From Methanoregula sp. (GTDB taxonomy: Archaea > Halobacteriota > Methanomicrobia > Methanomicrobiales > Methanospirillaceae): a stretch of DNA of 16,525 nucleotides. Positions 1-6,740 of this stretch are shown in pieces. The position numbers and the translations under genes are program-made. The notes below the pieces were generated by a model. That model was not told the origin of the DNA, made no database searches, and saw only the letters and a program-made list of their open reading frames with translations. Where the stretch lies: NCBI GenBank assembly GCA_030653335.1, contig JAURZP010000137.1, positions 1-16,525 of the forward strand, written 5' to 3'. The stretch's first letter is position 1. Each line of letters begins with the position of its first letter.

Positions 1-662
1 TCGGTGACTTTCTTTGCCATCTCGATCCGCATGTTGATCTCTTCACGTGTCTTGACAAGGATCTCTAAGAACGAGATGTACCGCTGCCGGACCGAGACAA
101 TTTCGAGGAGTGCCTGCTTCTCGGCAAGGTGGACCGGCAGGAAGGGCATGACAAAACCCATGATCTGGTCGATGGACTCCATCCGGTCGATCGGCTGGGT
201 GAACTGTTCGGAGCCGGAGAAGCGGCTGCTGATCTCGTGGATGGTGAGCTTGATATCTGCAAGGATCCGCTCTCGTAAGTCTTCTTCAAGATCCGGCAGA
301 TCCAGAACCGGCACATACGAAGCATAGAACCGTCCCTCCTTTTCATGCAGGGAGACTACTTTTACTCTCTGTATAACCTCGGCACAGATCAGGTAGCCGT
401 CATCGGCTGGCTGCACGTGCGAGATCCGGAACAGGTTGCCGGTCCTGTACAGCGACTCGGTGGTCAGCTCCGGTGGCCGGATACCGCTCTTCAGCGTGAG
501 ACCGACTGCATGTGCGCCTTTGGTATCCTTCATCGCGTCCAGCAGGAGCACTCCCGTTGCCTGGTCAACCGGGAATTTTGTCCGGCTGTCCGGGAAGACA
601 ACGATCTCATAGAGCGGTATCACCAGTTTTTCCTGAGTATGATCATTTTTTTCCGATTGCAT
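1..662 (-). CDS. lon: ATP-dependent protease La (LonA type), N-terminal part only, cut by window edge
   Basis: The minus-strand frame stays open from 677 to position 1 and runs off the window, so only about 220 residues are visible. The protein opens with KLVIPLYEIVVFPDSRTKFPVD, the typical start of the Lon substrate-binding (LAN/PUA-like) domain, and continues into the helical linker (VMPFLPVHLAEKQALLEI, then VSVRQRYISFLEIL). The AAA+ and Ser-Lys protease parts would lie beyond position 1. Full-length LonA is a soluble hexameric protease that degrades damaged and regulatory proteins; this bacterial-type form is known from Methanomicrobiales. ATG 662 is preferred over ATG 677 because GAGG (668-671) lies 5 nt before it. 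A T-run and an operator-like palindrome precede it, so it probably has its own promoter downstream of the marR-like gene. Family assignment is strong for the visible part; intactness of the rest is unknown. Confidence 0.85.
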   Translation of the reverse strand, partial: MQSEKNDHTQEKLVIPLYEIVVFPDSRTKFPVDQATGVLLLDAMKDTKGAHAVGLTLKSGIRPPELTTESLYRTGNLFRISHVQPADDGYLICAEVIQRVKVVSLHEKEGRFYASYVPVLDLPDLEEDLRERILADIKLTIHEISSRFSGSEQFTQPIDRMESIDQIMGFVMPFLPVHLAEKQALLEIVSVRQRYISFLEILVKTREEINMRIEMAKKVT

Positions 663-677
663 GGTTTCCTCATTCAT

Positions 678-714
678 TTAGTTCGAATTTACCTAACTAA
701 AGTCCGGGATAAAA
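678..714 (-). promoter_or_regulatory. lon promoter with MarR-type operator
   Basis: On the minus strand a T-rich stretch (TTTTTTTATCC, about 706-717) can serve as TATA element. It is followed at 678-700 by TTAGTTAGGTAAA, four bases, then AACTAA. The outer arms TTAGTT/AACTAA form a perfect 6-bp inverted repeat. TTAGGTAAA-N4-AACTAA is identical in sequence and spacing to the site before the marR-like gene (1152-1173). The site would cover the transcription start, so binding should repress. Operator identity is inferred. Confidence 0.6.
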
Positions 715-717
715 AAA
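711..717 (-). terminator. possible T-run terminator after the marR-like gene
   Basis: Seven consecutive T residues on the minus strand follow the TAA stop (718-720) directly. Archaeal RNA polymerase often terminates at such runs. The same bases could instead be the TATA region of lon, so the role is ambiguous. Confidence 0.35.
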
Positions 718-1137
718 TTACCTGACTTTCTCCAGGATCTCAAGTAAGAGTTCCAGTTCGTGTTCATCCAGTGAATTTACCATTCGTTCAATCACCCGGC
801 GCAAGGCATCGTGTTCTGCCTGTGCAATTTTTTTTCCTTTATCGGTTAAGCGGATGTACAGGATCCTGCCATCTTCGGGACAGGGTTCCCGGTACACGCA
901 CTCCATCCGGACAAACCTGTTGACCATCTCGGTGATCGTGGGTTTTGAGTTCCGGGTGATCTCAGCAAGCCTGCTGAACGTCACATCTCCCTGTTCATCG
1001 ATGACTTTGAGGTACGCGATCTGTTTGACCGTCATATCTGCAAGCCCGCATTCGGAGAAGATAGTACAGGAGCATTCGTTTTTCATCCTGAGCAGGTGTT
1101 CAAACATTTCCAGCAGGTGCTCGTCTCTCTCCATCAT
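718..1137 (-). CDS. MarR-family winged-helix transcriptional regulator
   Basis: This encodes 139 residues, the usual MarR length. An N-terminal dimerisation helix (about 1-30) is followed by the winged helix: VKQIAYLKVIDEQGDVTFSRLAEIT, the recognition-helix region NSKPTITEMVNRFVRMECVYR, and the wing EPCPEDGRILYIRLTDKGKK, where D-x-R is the family hallmark. The C-terminal helix (about 110-139) completes the dimer interface. ATG 1137 is chosen because AAGGAG (1144-1149) sits 6 nt before it. The next gene on the strand is lon, 55 nt after the stop. Matching palindromes before both genes suggest autoregulation and control of lon. Cysteines C22, C24 and C30 near the N-terminus might sense redox state, but this is speculation; the ligand is unknown. 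Confidence 0.9.
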   Translation of the reverse strand: MMERDEHLLEMFEHLLRMKNECSCTIFSECGLADMTVKQIAYLKVIDEQGDVTFSRLAEITRNSKPTITEMVNRFVRMECVYREPCPEDGRILYIRLTDKGKKIAQAEHDALRRVIERMVNSLDEHELELLLEILEKVR

Positions 1138-1151
1138 ACTCCGCTCCTTCG

Positions 1152-1178
1152 TTAGTTAGGGTTTACCTAATAATAAAG
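1152..1178 (-). promoter_or_regulatory. marR-like gene promoter with overlapping operator
   Basis: Read on the minus strand, CTTTATTATTA (1168-1178) is a good archaeal TATA box about 31-41 nt before the start codon. It runs straight into TTAGGTAAACCCTAACTAA. The inner arms TTAGG/CCTAA are perfect with a 5-nt centre, and the TTAGGTAAA-N4-AACTAA core is shared with the lon site at 678-700. Overlap with the TATA box fits autorepression by blocking TBP. Confidence 0.6.
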
Positions 1179-1544
1179 ATAGTGGTCCGGGTATTCCAGG
1201 CCCGGGACCTTGGGAGACCTGCACTCCGCTCGACTCACTTTTCCGTCGGAGACTTGGGGTTCGCAAGAAGAAGTTGACGATCATTTTCGCAAACGACTTG
1301 CAAAAAACACTGCATTTTAGCACAAATTTTTATAATAAGCGTTTTCCGCACGATTCAAGCCAAACTGAGCGTTTTCCATCGAGCAATGAAACGCTAATAG
1401 ATGCTAGTGGGAGGCAAAACCCGAAGGGGCTGGATAGCTGGCACGGTCAAAGGGAAAAGAAGGCCCGTTTTGGGGCTCGGAACGAAGGGCCATTTCGTCG
1501 GACACCGAAGTAAATCTCACGATTCTGACTTTTGGGATCGGATA
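1179..1544. other. gene-free stretch with a possible small hairpin RNA
   Basis: No convincing gene on either strand. On the plus strand a TATA-like TTTATAATAA (1329-1338) precedes two direct copies of AGCGTTTTCC (1338-1347 and 1368-1377, 30 bp apart), followed by AAACGCT (1389-1395), which can pair with AGCGTTT to give a 7-bp stem. This could be a small transcript, but there is no family match. The rest (about 1400-1544) has no recognisable content. Confidence 0.3.
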
Positions 1545-1652
1545 TTCCGGGTTCCGGGCCGGGCCCCCCCGTCCCCGCTGAAACCCGGGGGCTGGCCGGT
1601 CTCCGCGCAACGGTGCAGCCGGGAGCCGGTGAGCGTGGGGCATTTGGCCGTG
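1545..1652 (+). repeat. degenerate partial copy of the ~195-bp CCGG-rich repeat
   Basis: Positions from the GGGTTCCGGGCC stretch through the hallmark AAACCCGGGGGCTGGCC (from 1581) to about 1652 match the tail and head of the repeat seen later. The conserved TCGCATGCC anchor has decayed (GCGTGGGGCATTTGG). The orientation matches all other copies. It is the most diverged of the long copies. Confidence 0.65.
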
Positions 1653-1842
1653 TGCTCGATGCTCCGGATCGGTGTGGGAAGAAGGGGGCTCTGTTCAGGT
1701 AAGAACGGGGAAGGGTGTTGGGCAACACGGGAAACCATATGTTTTTTAAAAAAATTCAGCTTAAAACTATCCGAACCTGACATTATAAATTCATGAAAAA
1801 TAGCGGGAATGACCGGTACATAGCGATCAATTGCAGAGCCAC

Positions 1843-2006
1843 ATGCCCCCACTAATGTCCCTTCCGAAACCCGGGGGCTGGCCGGTCTCCGCGTAACGGC
1901 CCAGCCTTGAGCCGGTGATCGCATGCCGTTTTACAATTGTCCGGAACAGGAACGGGCACCGGGACGGGCGGGTACCGGAGCGTTTGGGAGAGGGAGAGAA
2001 AGGGAA
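1843..2006 (+). repeat. copy of the ~195-bp CCGG-rich repeat
   Basis: AAACCCGGGGGCTGGCC starts at 1867, TCGCATGCCG at 1919, then CAATTG and ACGGGCACCGG follow in the family order. It ends near GTTTGGGAGAGGG and lacks the last third of a unit. It lies 286 bp after the previous degenerate copy, and 1653-1842 between them is AT-richer with nothing recognisable. Confidence 0.85.
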
Positions 2007-2193
2007 TGGACCGGGGTGGAAAGGACGATTCTCTCATTGGACACCATGCGTGATTTGACGGTTAATTGTAAGTACGCGGGAATCAGCGGTCAATACCGGT
2101 CCAGCTCTGGAAAATTTACCGGCAACCCACGGTACGGATGGTGAAATTCCGGAAAAATAGATCCGGTTGGGAACCGGGATATCCCTCAACACT
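2007..2193. other. short gene-free stretch downstream of the cupin gene
   Basis: No gene, clear terminator or operator was recognised here. TGGACACCAT near 2039 also occurs in the left arm of the inverted repeat at 14121, which may be chance. Confidence 0.3.
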
Positions 2194-2586
2194 TCAGACC
2201 AGCGCCGGGACAAAGAGTGCCAGCAACGAGAGGTCTTCATGACCGGCACTCACCGTATGATGGTTTTTCGGGGGTGTTACAAACGTCTGGCCGGGCGCTA
2301 TTGTAACCTCCTTGTCCCCGATGACAAAAGTCCCTTTCCCGCTGATGACCTGGTTCCACTCCCACTGGGTTTCGTGGTCATGATCCGCAACTTCGCAGTC
2401 TTTCCATACCCGGACGAGGTGGTAGCTGAATTTTCCCCCGGTCTCTTTTCCGGTCACCAGGTCTTTTAGGAAGACTCCCTCCCATGCAGGATGTGAATAC
2501 CAGGGTTTTGCATTCGCCTCGGTTTCAGTACCTGGGAAAAAAACACAACCCTGTTCAAAGATCTCAGTAATTTTTTTCGGGTCCAT
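2194..2586 (-). CDS. small single-domain cupin protein
   Basis: This encodes 130 residues with one cupin barrel. Motif 1, G(X)5HXH(X)3-4E(X)6G, is matched from the histidines onward: H69-x-H71, four residues, E76, six residues, G83. Motif 2 is seen as G90, P98-G99 and H109/H110. The metal-binding His/Glu set is therefore intact. Such proteins are cytoplasmic and bind Fe, Mn, Ni or Zn; roles range from dioxygenase or isomerase to small-molecule sensing, and the sequence does not decide. It begins 44 nt after the adf stop on the same strand, so the two are probably co-transcribed, and it may act on, or sense, a ketone or alcohol related to Adf. A GTGA lies a few nucleotides upstream as a weak ribosome site. 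Cupin fold is confident; substrate unknown. Confidence 0.85.
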   Translation of the reverse strand: MDPKKITEIFEQGCVFFPGTETEANAKPWYSHPAWEGVFLKDLVTGKETGGKFSYHLVRVWKDCEVADHDHETQWEWNQVISGKGTFVIGDKEVTIAPGQTFVTPPKNHHTVSAGHEDLSLLALFVPALV

Positions 2587-2630
2587 AATTTCTCACGCTC
2601 CATGTGGCCATAAAAAATGGCTGGAGGGAT

Positions 2631-3626
2631 CTATTCTCCCTTCACAGCCGGGAGAACATCTTTAAAGATCTCGAGTCCCTTGTTCACGTTGGGGCTGGAA
2701 TTGGCAAGGCAGAAATGGGTGATGCCGGCCTTCTTGAACCGCTCTATCTCCTTGATAAGACCCTCTGCATCCGTAGCGCAGATATAGTTCTTCTTGATCA
2801 GGTCATGGCTGACAAGCGCTGCGTGGGCCTGGACTTCCTTTGGCTCGTAGACCTTGTACTTGAACATCGAGGGTACCAGAACCCCGGCCCAGAAGCGGTG
2901 GCCTTCGATCGCACAGGTCATGTCCTCGTCAACGGAGTACCAGATGAGCATGGCCTTCTCCATCTTCTTGGGGTCCTTTCCTGCCTCCCGTGCACCTTTC
3001 TCGAAGTTCGGGATCGTTGAATTCTTCAGGAGCTCCGGGTCTGCGGCAACGGTCATCAGGTGGTCGCCGTACTTCCCTGCCATGTATGCGCCCTTAGGCC
3101 CCATCCCGCTGATGTACAGGGGGACAACATCGCTCGGTTTTGTGTACAGGAACGCCTTGTCGAGCATGAAATACTTGCCCTTGAACGATACCGGCTCTTT
3201 GCTCCTCCAGAGTTTCTCCATTACCTCGACGGCCTCGATAGTCATCTCCTGCCGTTCCGGCACGGATGGCCATTTCCCGTCCACCGGCGCTTCGTTCATC
3301 GCTTCCCCTGCGCCTACTGCACAGCCAACACGATCCGGGTACATCTGCCGGAGCGTCGCAAAGGTCTGGGCAACGATTGCCGGGTTGTACCGGATGATCG
3401 GGCAGGTGATACAGGTTGAGACGAATACCTTCTTGGTTGCCTGAAGAACTGCACCCATCCAGGCCCAAGCCTGCCCGCACTGCGCATCGTCATGGTACCA
3501 CGGGTGGAAATGATCGTCAACCCAGATCGAGTCGAACCCGATCTTCTCTGCCCGCACGGACTGTTCCAGTGCATCCATCGGCTTGTACTGCTCGATCGAT
3601 GCGAAATATCCAACTTTTGTTTTCAT
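2631..3626 (-). CDS. adf: F420-dependent secondary alcohol dehydrogenase (Adf-like, luciferase-like family)
   Basis: This encodes 331 residues of the bacterial luciferase-like TIM-barrel family. It oxidises secondary alcohols such as 2-propanol to ketones with F420 as hydride acceptor, giving methanogens F420H2 from alcohols. The sequence closely resembles, from memory, Adf of Methanoculleus thermophilus. Aligned positions coincide: H39 and W43 in DDHFHPW, E108 in GAGEAMNE, and C72-I73 in STCITCPIIRYNP, where the structure has a non-prolyl cis peptide. F420-dependent glucose-6-phosphate dehydrogenases share the fold, but the length and C72-I73 favour Adf. ATG 3626 is chosen over the longer frame from 3710 because GAGGT lies 7 nt before it and family members start with KTKVGYFAS. 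The cupin gene follows in the same unit. The enzyme is cytoplasmic and probably dimeric. Confidence 0.88.
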   Translation of the reverse strand: MKTKVGYFASIEQYKPMDALEQSVRAEKIGFDSIWVDDHFHPWYHDDAQCGQAWAWMGAVLQATKKVFVSTCITCPIIRYNPAIVAQTFATLRQMYPDRVGCAVGAGEAMNEAPVDGKWPSVPERQEMTIEAVEVMEKLWRSKEPVSFKGKYFMLDKAFLYTKPSDVVPLYISGMGPKGAYMAGKYGDHLMTVAADPELLKNSTIPNFEKGAREAGKDPKKMEKAMLIWYSVDEDMTCAIEGHRFWAGVLVPSMFKYKVYEPKEVQAHAALVSHDLIKKNYICATDAEGLIKEIERFKKAGITHFCLANSSPNVNKGLEIFKDVLPAVKGE

Positions 3627-4025
3627 GAATACTACCTCGCACCGGTAAAAGAGGAGGTCACAGACGGGTTTTTTGTGTGATCCAAATCCTGATATGCCTG
3701 CATCGATCATGTAGAGATCGGGATCCTTTGCCGGCGCTCACTTTCCCTGAGGCGATACTGTCGAAAGTTGTGGCCTTTGTATTTTATAGTGAACCCCGGC
3801 CAGCCCCACCTATGAGGTCTGCTCAGTTCCGGTTTTTGTGGATTTGTCCTCCACATGGCAGTGTTTCACAGATGCGATGATAAAGGCATTTTTTATTGCT
3901 CGCCATTGGGATTGCCTCCAACAACCCATGCATCACGACAGAAATCACAAGAAATTATCATCCTGTTGCCTTGCTCCTATTGCTCACCATTGACAGGGGC
4001 CGGCCCCGGTTTTCCAGCCGGAATA
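3627..4025 (-). promoter_or_regulatory. adf upstream region with candidate distant TATA box
   Basis: About 400 bases without a gene. GAGGT (3634-3638) is the adf ribosome site. The best minus-strand TATA-like sequence is CTATAAAATACAAAG (3775-3789), about 155 nt before the start codon, which would give a long leader; no closer TATA box is convincing. A perfect 12-bp palindrome GGGGCCGGCCCC lies at 3996-4007. No riboswitch or RNA gene was recognised. Confidence 0.35.
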
Positions 4026-4054
4026 GTTACCTCCGGAAAAAAACTGGAGGAATT
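4026..4054 (-). terminator. terminator after the PAS regulator gene
   Basis: Right after the TAA stop the minus strand reads AATTCCTCCAG, TTTTTTT, CCGGAGG. CCTCC and GGAGG can pair around the T-run, and the T7 itself is a typical archaeal termination signal. Confidence 0.5.
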
Positions 4055-6211
4055 TTAAAAAAGTGTTTGTTTTATCAGATCCCTGCCTTCCTTCATCGCG
4101 TCGGTGACATCGACCATGAAGGAAGCGATCTCTCCGGACGGGAGCTTGAAGACATAATGCGAGATCCAGGGGAAGTCCTCGCGGTTGCGGTACTTGAGCG
4201 GGGCAACAAACTCCGGCTGGTCCGTAGTCAGGACCCGCAGGAGCAGGTCATGCACCATGGGCTTCGGCAGCTCCGGGAACTCCTCAAAAAGCCGTTTCCC
4301 GACAAGGTCTTCCTTGGCCATCCTCAGGAGCGCCGCGGTCACCTTGTTGACATCCTTGATGATGTACTCTTCCCCATTCCCGACCGGTTCATAGATAAGC
4401 ACACCGTTGCAGGTATTTTCGAAGAAGGAATGGTACCGGACCTCTTTGAACTGGGTTTTGCGCAACGCCTCCTCAGCCTGCTTCCGGTCAGTGATATCAA
4501 GAATGATACCATTCCAGACGGTCTCGTTCTTCAGCCGGACGGGTTGCGAGAGGACCCGGACATACATCTCCTCGCCGGTTGGCCGGATGAACCTGCCCTC
4601 AAAATCCCACGGGGCTACCCGGCGGATCACGTCTTCGATAGACCGGGTCCAGCGCTCATGATCTTCCGGCGCGATGCAAGCACCGTACCGCTGGATCCAC
4701 GTGTCGAGGGGATCCGGGTCCAGACCATAGACTTCGCTGGACCGGTCATCGACATAGTTCATGCCCCACTCTCCGGAATCCCGGGCAGAGAACTGGTACA
4801 CGATGCCAGGCAGGTTGCTGGTAATCCCCCGGAGCCGCTCCTCGCTCCGGCGCGATGCTTCCTCTGCCCGTTTCCGGTCGGTGATATCGAGGAAGATGCC
4901 GTTCCAGACCGTCTCGTTCTTCAGCCGGACCGGCTGCGAGATCCCACGGATATACATCTCCTCGCCCGTGGGTTTGATGAACCTGCCCTCGAAATCCCAG
5001 GGGGTCACATTCCGGACAACGTCATCGATCGACTTTCCCCACCGCTCGCGGTCTTCCGGGGCAATACAGATACCGAACCGGTCGAACCAGGTCTCCATCG
5101 GCTCCGTGGTCACGCCATAAATTTCCTGGGAACGCTCGTTGACATAATACACACCCCATTCGCCGGAATCCCGGGCATAAAACTGGTACACAATACCGGG
5201 GAGATTGCTCACGATACCCCGGTACCGCTCTTTGAGTTGTTTCTCCGCAAGTTTTTTTGCTGTGATGTCGAGGAAGAGAATGAAGAACTCTTTTGGGGCA
5301 TTGCCCACGCTGCCGGCAACGGGTGCAAAAACGATCTGGAAATACGCGATCCCGCTTTTCTTTGTGGTTGTCAGGGTCTCTGATTTCAACCGGTCGAAAT
5401 TGCACGACAGGGTCAGTTCTGCAATCTTTCCCTTATGGATCAGGTCCTGGATCGTGTTCTTTGAACACATGATATCGTAGAGTTTGAGATCCGCGAGATC
5501 CGTGAACCGGGCAAGGCCGAGAATATCCAAAGAGGCGCGGTTCGCATTGAGGATAGTACCATCCTCGTGGAAGAGGAAGATGCCGCTCGGGACTTCCTCA
5601 AACAACGTGCGGATCTTCCGCTCGCTGTTCTTTAAGGCATCCTCGGTTTTCTTCCAGGGGGTGATCTCGCGGAGACTGATCATGATCCCCGGTTTTCCGG
5701 TGAATGCAAGGGAGGGTATGACGGTCGAGACAAATTCGGTGAGGAATATCCGTTCGGTGCCGCGCTCGATCAGAAGCATCTCGTTGATAAACGTCTGCGA
5801 CTGGATAATCCGTGCAATATTTTCCTGTACCGTGGGATTATCGAAAAAGGGGAGGCTGAGCCGGGATAGTTCGGTGCCGATAATATTCCGGTCCTTCCGG
5901 ATACCAAATGTAGTTAAGAAACTCCTGTTGACCATCAGAACATGAAGATCAGCATCGAGGATGAGAATTGCATCGGACAAATAATCAAAAAGATCATCGA
6001 ACGGGACGTTCTGTGATGACGTATAGAGCTTGGCCTTGCCAAACGGCTTCATCACCACATGCCCCTGGGACTGGAGGACCTCGAGATATTTTGCAACAGC
6101 CCCGCGGTTCATCCCCAGTTCCCGGGCGATCAGTGATATGGATATCGTTGTCGGATACCGCTCCTGGAGAAATTCGCGGATTTGGGTATAACGGTCTTCC
6201 TTTGCAGCCAT
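4055..6211 (-). CDS. wHTH transcriptional regulator with five PAS domains
   Basis: This encodes 718 residues. An N-terminal winged helix (about 5-65; ISLIARELGMNRGAVAKYLEVL is the HTH) is followed by PAS-type domains at about 70-185, 197-320, 331-450, 461-580 and 592-705. Four are closed by or near the usual D-I/V-T motif (LREITPWKK, LDITAKK, LDITDRK twice), the last by VDVTDAMK. No histidine-kinase, HATPase, GGDEF or receiver domain follows, so the output is presumably DNA binding by the N-terminus. PAS domains bind small ligands, haem or flavin; none can be named here. Residues 331-460 and 461-590 are a tandem duplication, about 74% identical over the first 120 positions. No membrane segment is visible, so the protein is probably cytoplasmic. 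Targets are unknown. The start has no ribosome site but a TATA box about 27 nt upstream, which fits a leaderless message. Confidence 0.85.
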   Translation of the reverse strand: MAAKEDRYTQIREFLQERYPTTISISLIARELGMNRGAVAKYLEVLQSQGHVVMKPFGKAKLYTSSQNVPFDDLFDYLSDAILILDADLHVLMVNRSFLTTFGIRKDRNIIGTELSRLSLPFFDNPTVQENIARIIQSQTFINEMLLIERGTERIFLTEFVSTVIPSLAFTGKPGIMISLREITPWKKTEDALKNSERKIRTLFEEVPSGIFLFHEDGTILNANRASLDILGLARFTDLADLKLYDIMCSKNTIQDLIHKGKIAELTLSCNFDRLKSETLTTTKKSGIAYFQIVFAPVAGSVGNAPKEFFILFLDITAKKLAEKQLKERYRGIVSNLPGIVYQFYARDSGEWGVYYVNERSQEIYGVTTEPMETWFDRFGICIAPEDRERWGKSIDDVVRNVTPWDFEGRFIKPTGEEMYIRGISQPVRLKNETVWNGIFLDITDRKRAEEASRRSEERLRGITSNLPGIVYQFSARDSGEWGMNYVDDRSSEVYGLDPDPLDTWIQRYGACIAPEDHERWTRSIEDVIRRVAPWDFEGRFIRPTGEEMYVRVLSQPVRLKNETVWNGIILDITDRKQAEEALRKTQFKEVRYHSFFENTCNGVLIYEPVGNGEEYIIKDVNKVTAALLRMAKEDLVGKRLFEEFPELPKPMVHDLLLRVLTTDQPEFVAPLKYRNREDFPWISHYVFKLPSGEIASFMVDVTDAMKEGRDLIKQTLF
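4442..5221 (-). repeat. in-gene tandem duplication encoding two near-identical PAS domains
   Basis: Two 390-bp units (4832-5221 and 4442-4831) encode 130-residue blocks that align without gaps: both contain SNLPGIVYQF, ARDSGEWG, CIAPED, PWDFEGRFI, PTGEEMY and SQPVRLKNETVWNGI. Identity is about 89 of the first 120 positions and falls off in the last ten. Confidence 0.9.
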
Positions 6212-6245
6212 GTGTGATTAGGTAAAGTTCCCGGTTTTTTAAGAG
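6212..6245 (-). promoter_or_regulatory. PAS regulator promoter with TTAGGTAAA half-site
   Basis: CTTAAAAAACC on the minus strand (about 6233-6243) sits 22-32 nt before the ATG at 6211, so transcription probably starts at or very near the start codon. Between them lies TTAGGTAAA (6218-6226, plus-strand reading), the same 9-mer as in both MarR-type operators, but in opposite orientation relative to the gene and without the AACTAA arm. Confidence 0.45.
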
Positions 6246-6262
6246 AAGAATGTATCGACATG

Positions 6263-6436
6263 TTGCTGCGTCCGGGGGATGTGCAGCCGGGAGCCGGTGA
6301 TCGCATGCCGTTGACAATTGGCCGGAACATGAACGGGCACCGGACCGGGCAGGTACCGGAGTTTTTGGGAGGGGGGGCGGTACCGGAAAGGGCTGAACTA
6401 CTCCGGTACCGGAAGGTAGGCCCCACCCATCCCCAC
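6263..6436 (+). repeat. ~195-bp CCGG-rich repeat, first unit of a pair
   Basis: The head is shortened (CCGGGGG then GCAGCCGGGAGCCGG). The core TCGCATGCCGTT (6301), CAATTG, GGGCACCGGACCGGGC and GGTACCGGAG is well conserved. The tail with GGTACCGGAAAGGGCT and CTCCGGTACCGGAAGG is present. The next unit's anchor follows after 188 bp. Confidence 0.85.
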
Positions 6437-6587
6437 TAAAGGCCGGTGTCTAACCGGTCTCTCGTGGAGGTGCTGCCGGGGCTGGTGATCGCATGCCGTT
6501 TGGCAATTGTCCGGTACAGGAACGGGCACCGGACCGGGCGGGTACCGGAGCGTTTGGCAGAGTGGGCGTTTATCGAAAGGGCTGAGG
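6437..6587 (+). repeat. ~195-bp CCGG-rich repeat, second (3'-truncated) unit of the pair
   Basis: The anchor TCGCATGCCGTTTGGCAATTG starts at 6489. GGGCACCGGACCGGGCGGG and GCGTTTGGCAGAGTGGGCG follow in order. It breaks off after AAAGGGCTGAGG. Positions 6588-6740 beyond it hold no recognisable gene. Confidence 0.85.
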
Positions 6588-6740
6588 AATACCCGGGACG
6601 CAATGTCAGTTAAAATGCGTATTATGATGTGCTCCCTGCATGCACTGGCAGAAATTATCGTAAGCCAACCGGACAATCAGGTGACCGTACATTTCAATTA
6701 TTATTCACCAGGATGATACACATGAATCGTGGATTGCAGT

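Noticed and set aside
4..327. 107-codon plus-strand open frame at the left edge
   Set aside because: It is antisense to the Lon N-terminal region, which is read in full on the minus strand, and has Ser/Arg-rich shadow composition.
1468..1481. TTTTGGGGCTCGGA shared with 16302-16315
   Set aside because: A single 14-base match in a window of this size and composition is near chance expectation, and the flanks do not align.
1792..1854. 20-codon plus-strand frame with TATAAATTC just before the ATG
   Set aside because: The TATA-like stretch is only about 5-10 nt from the ATG, too close for a promoter, and the peptide is not recognisable.
3896..5383. 495-codon plus-strand open frame opposite the PAS regulator
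   Set aside because: It is the antisense shadow of a confidently identified gene; it contains no domain and shows the internal repeat only because the PAS domains are duplicated.
6603..6716. 37-codon plus-strand frame starting MSVKMRIMMC
   Set aside because: No ribosome site, no TATA box at the right distance, and no recognisable family; too short to support.
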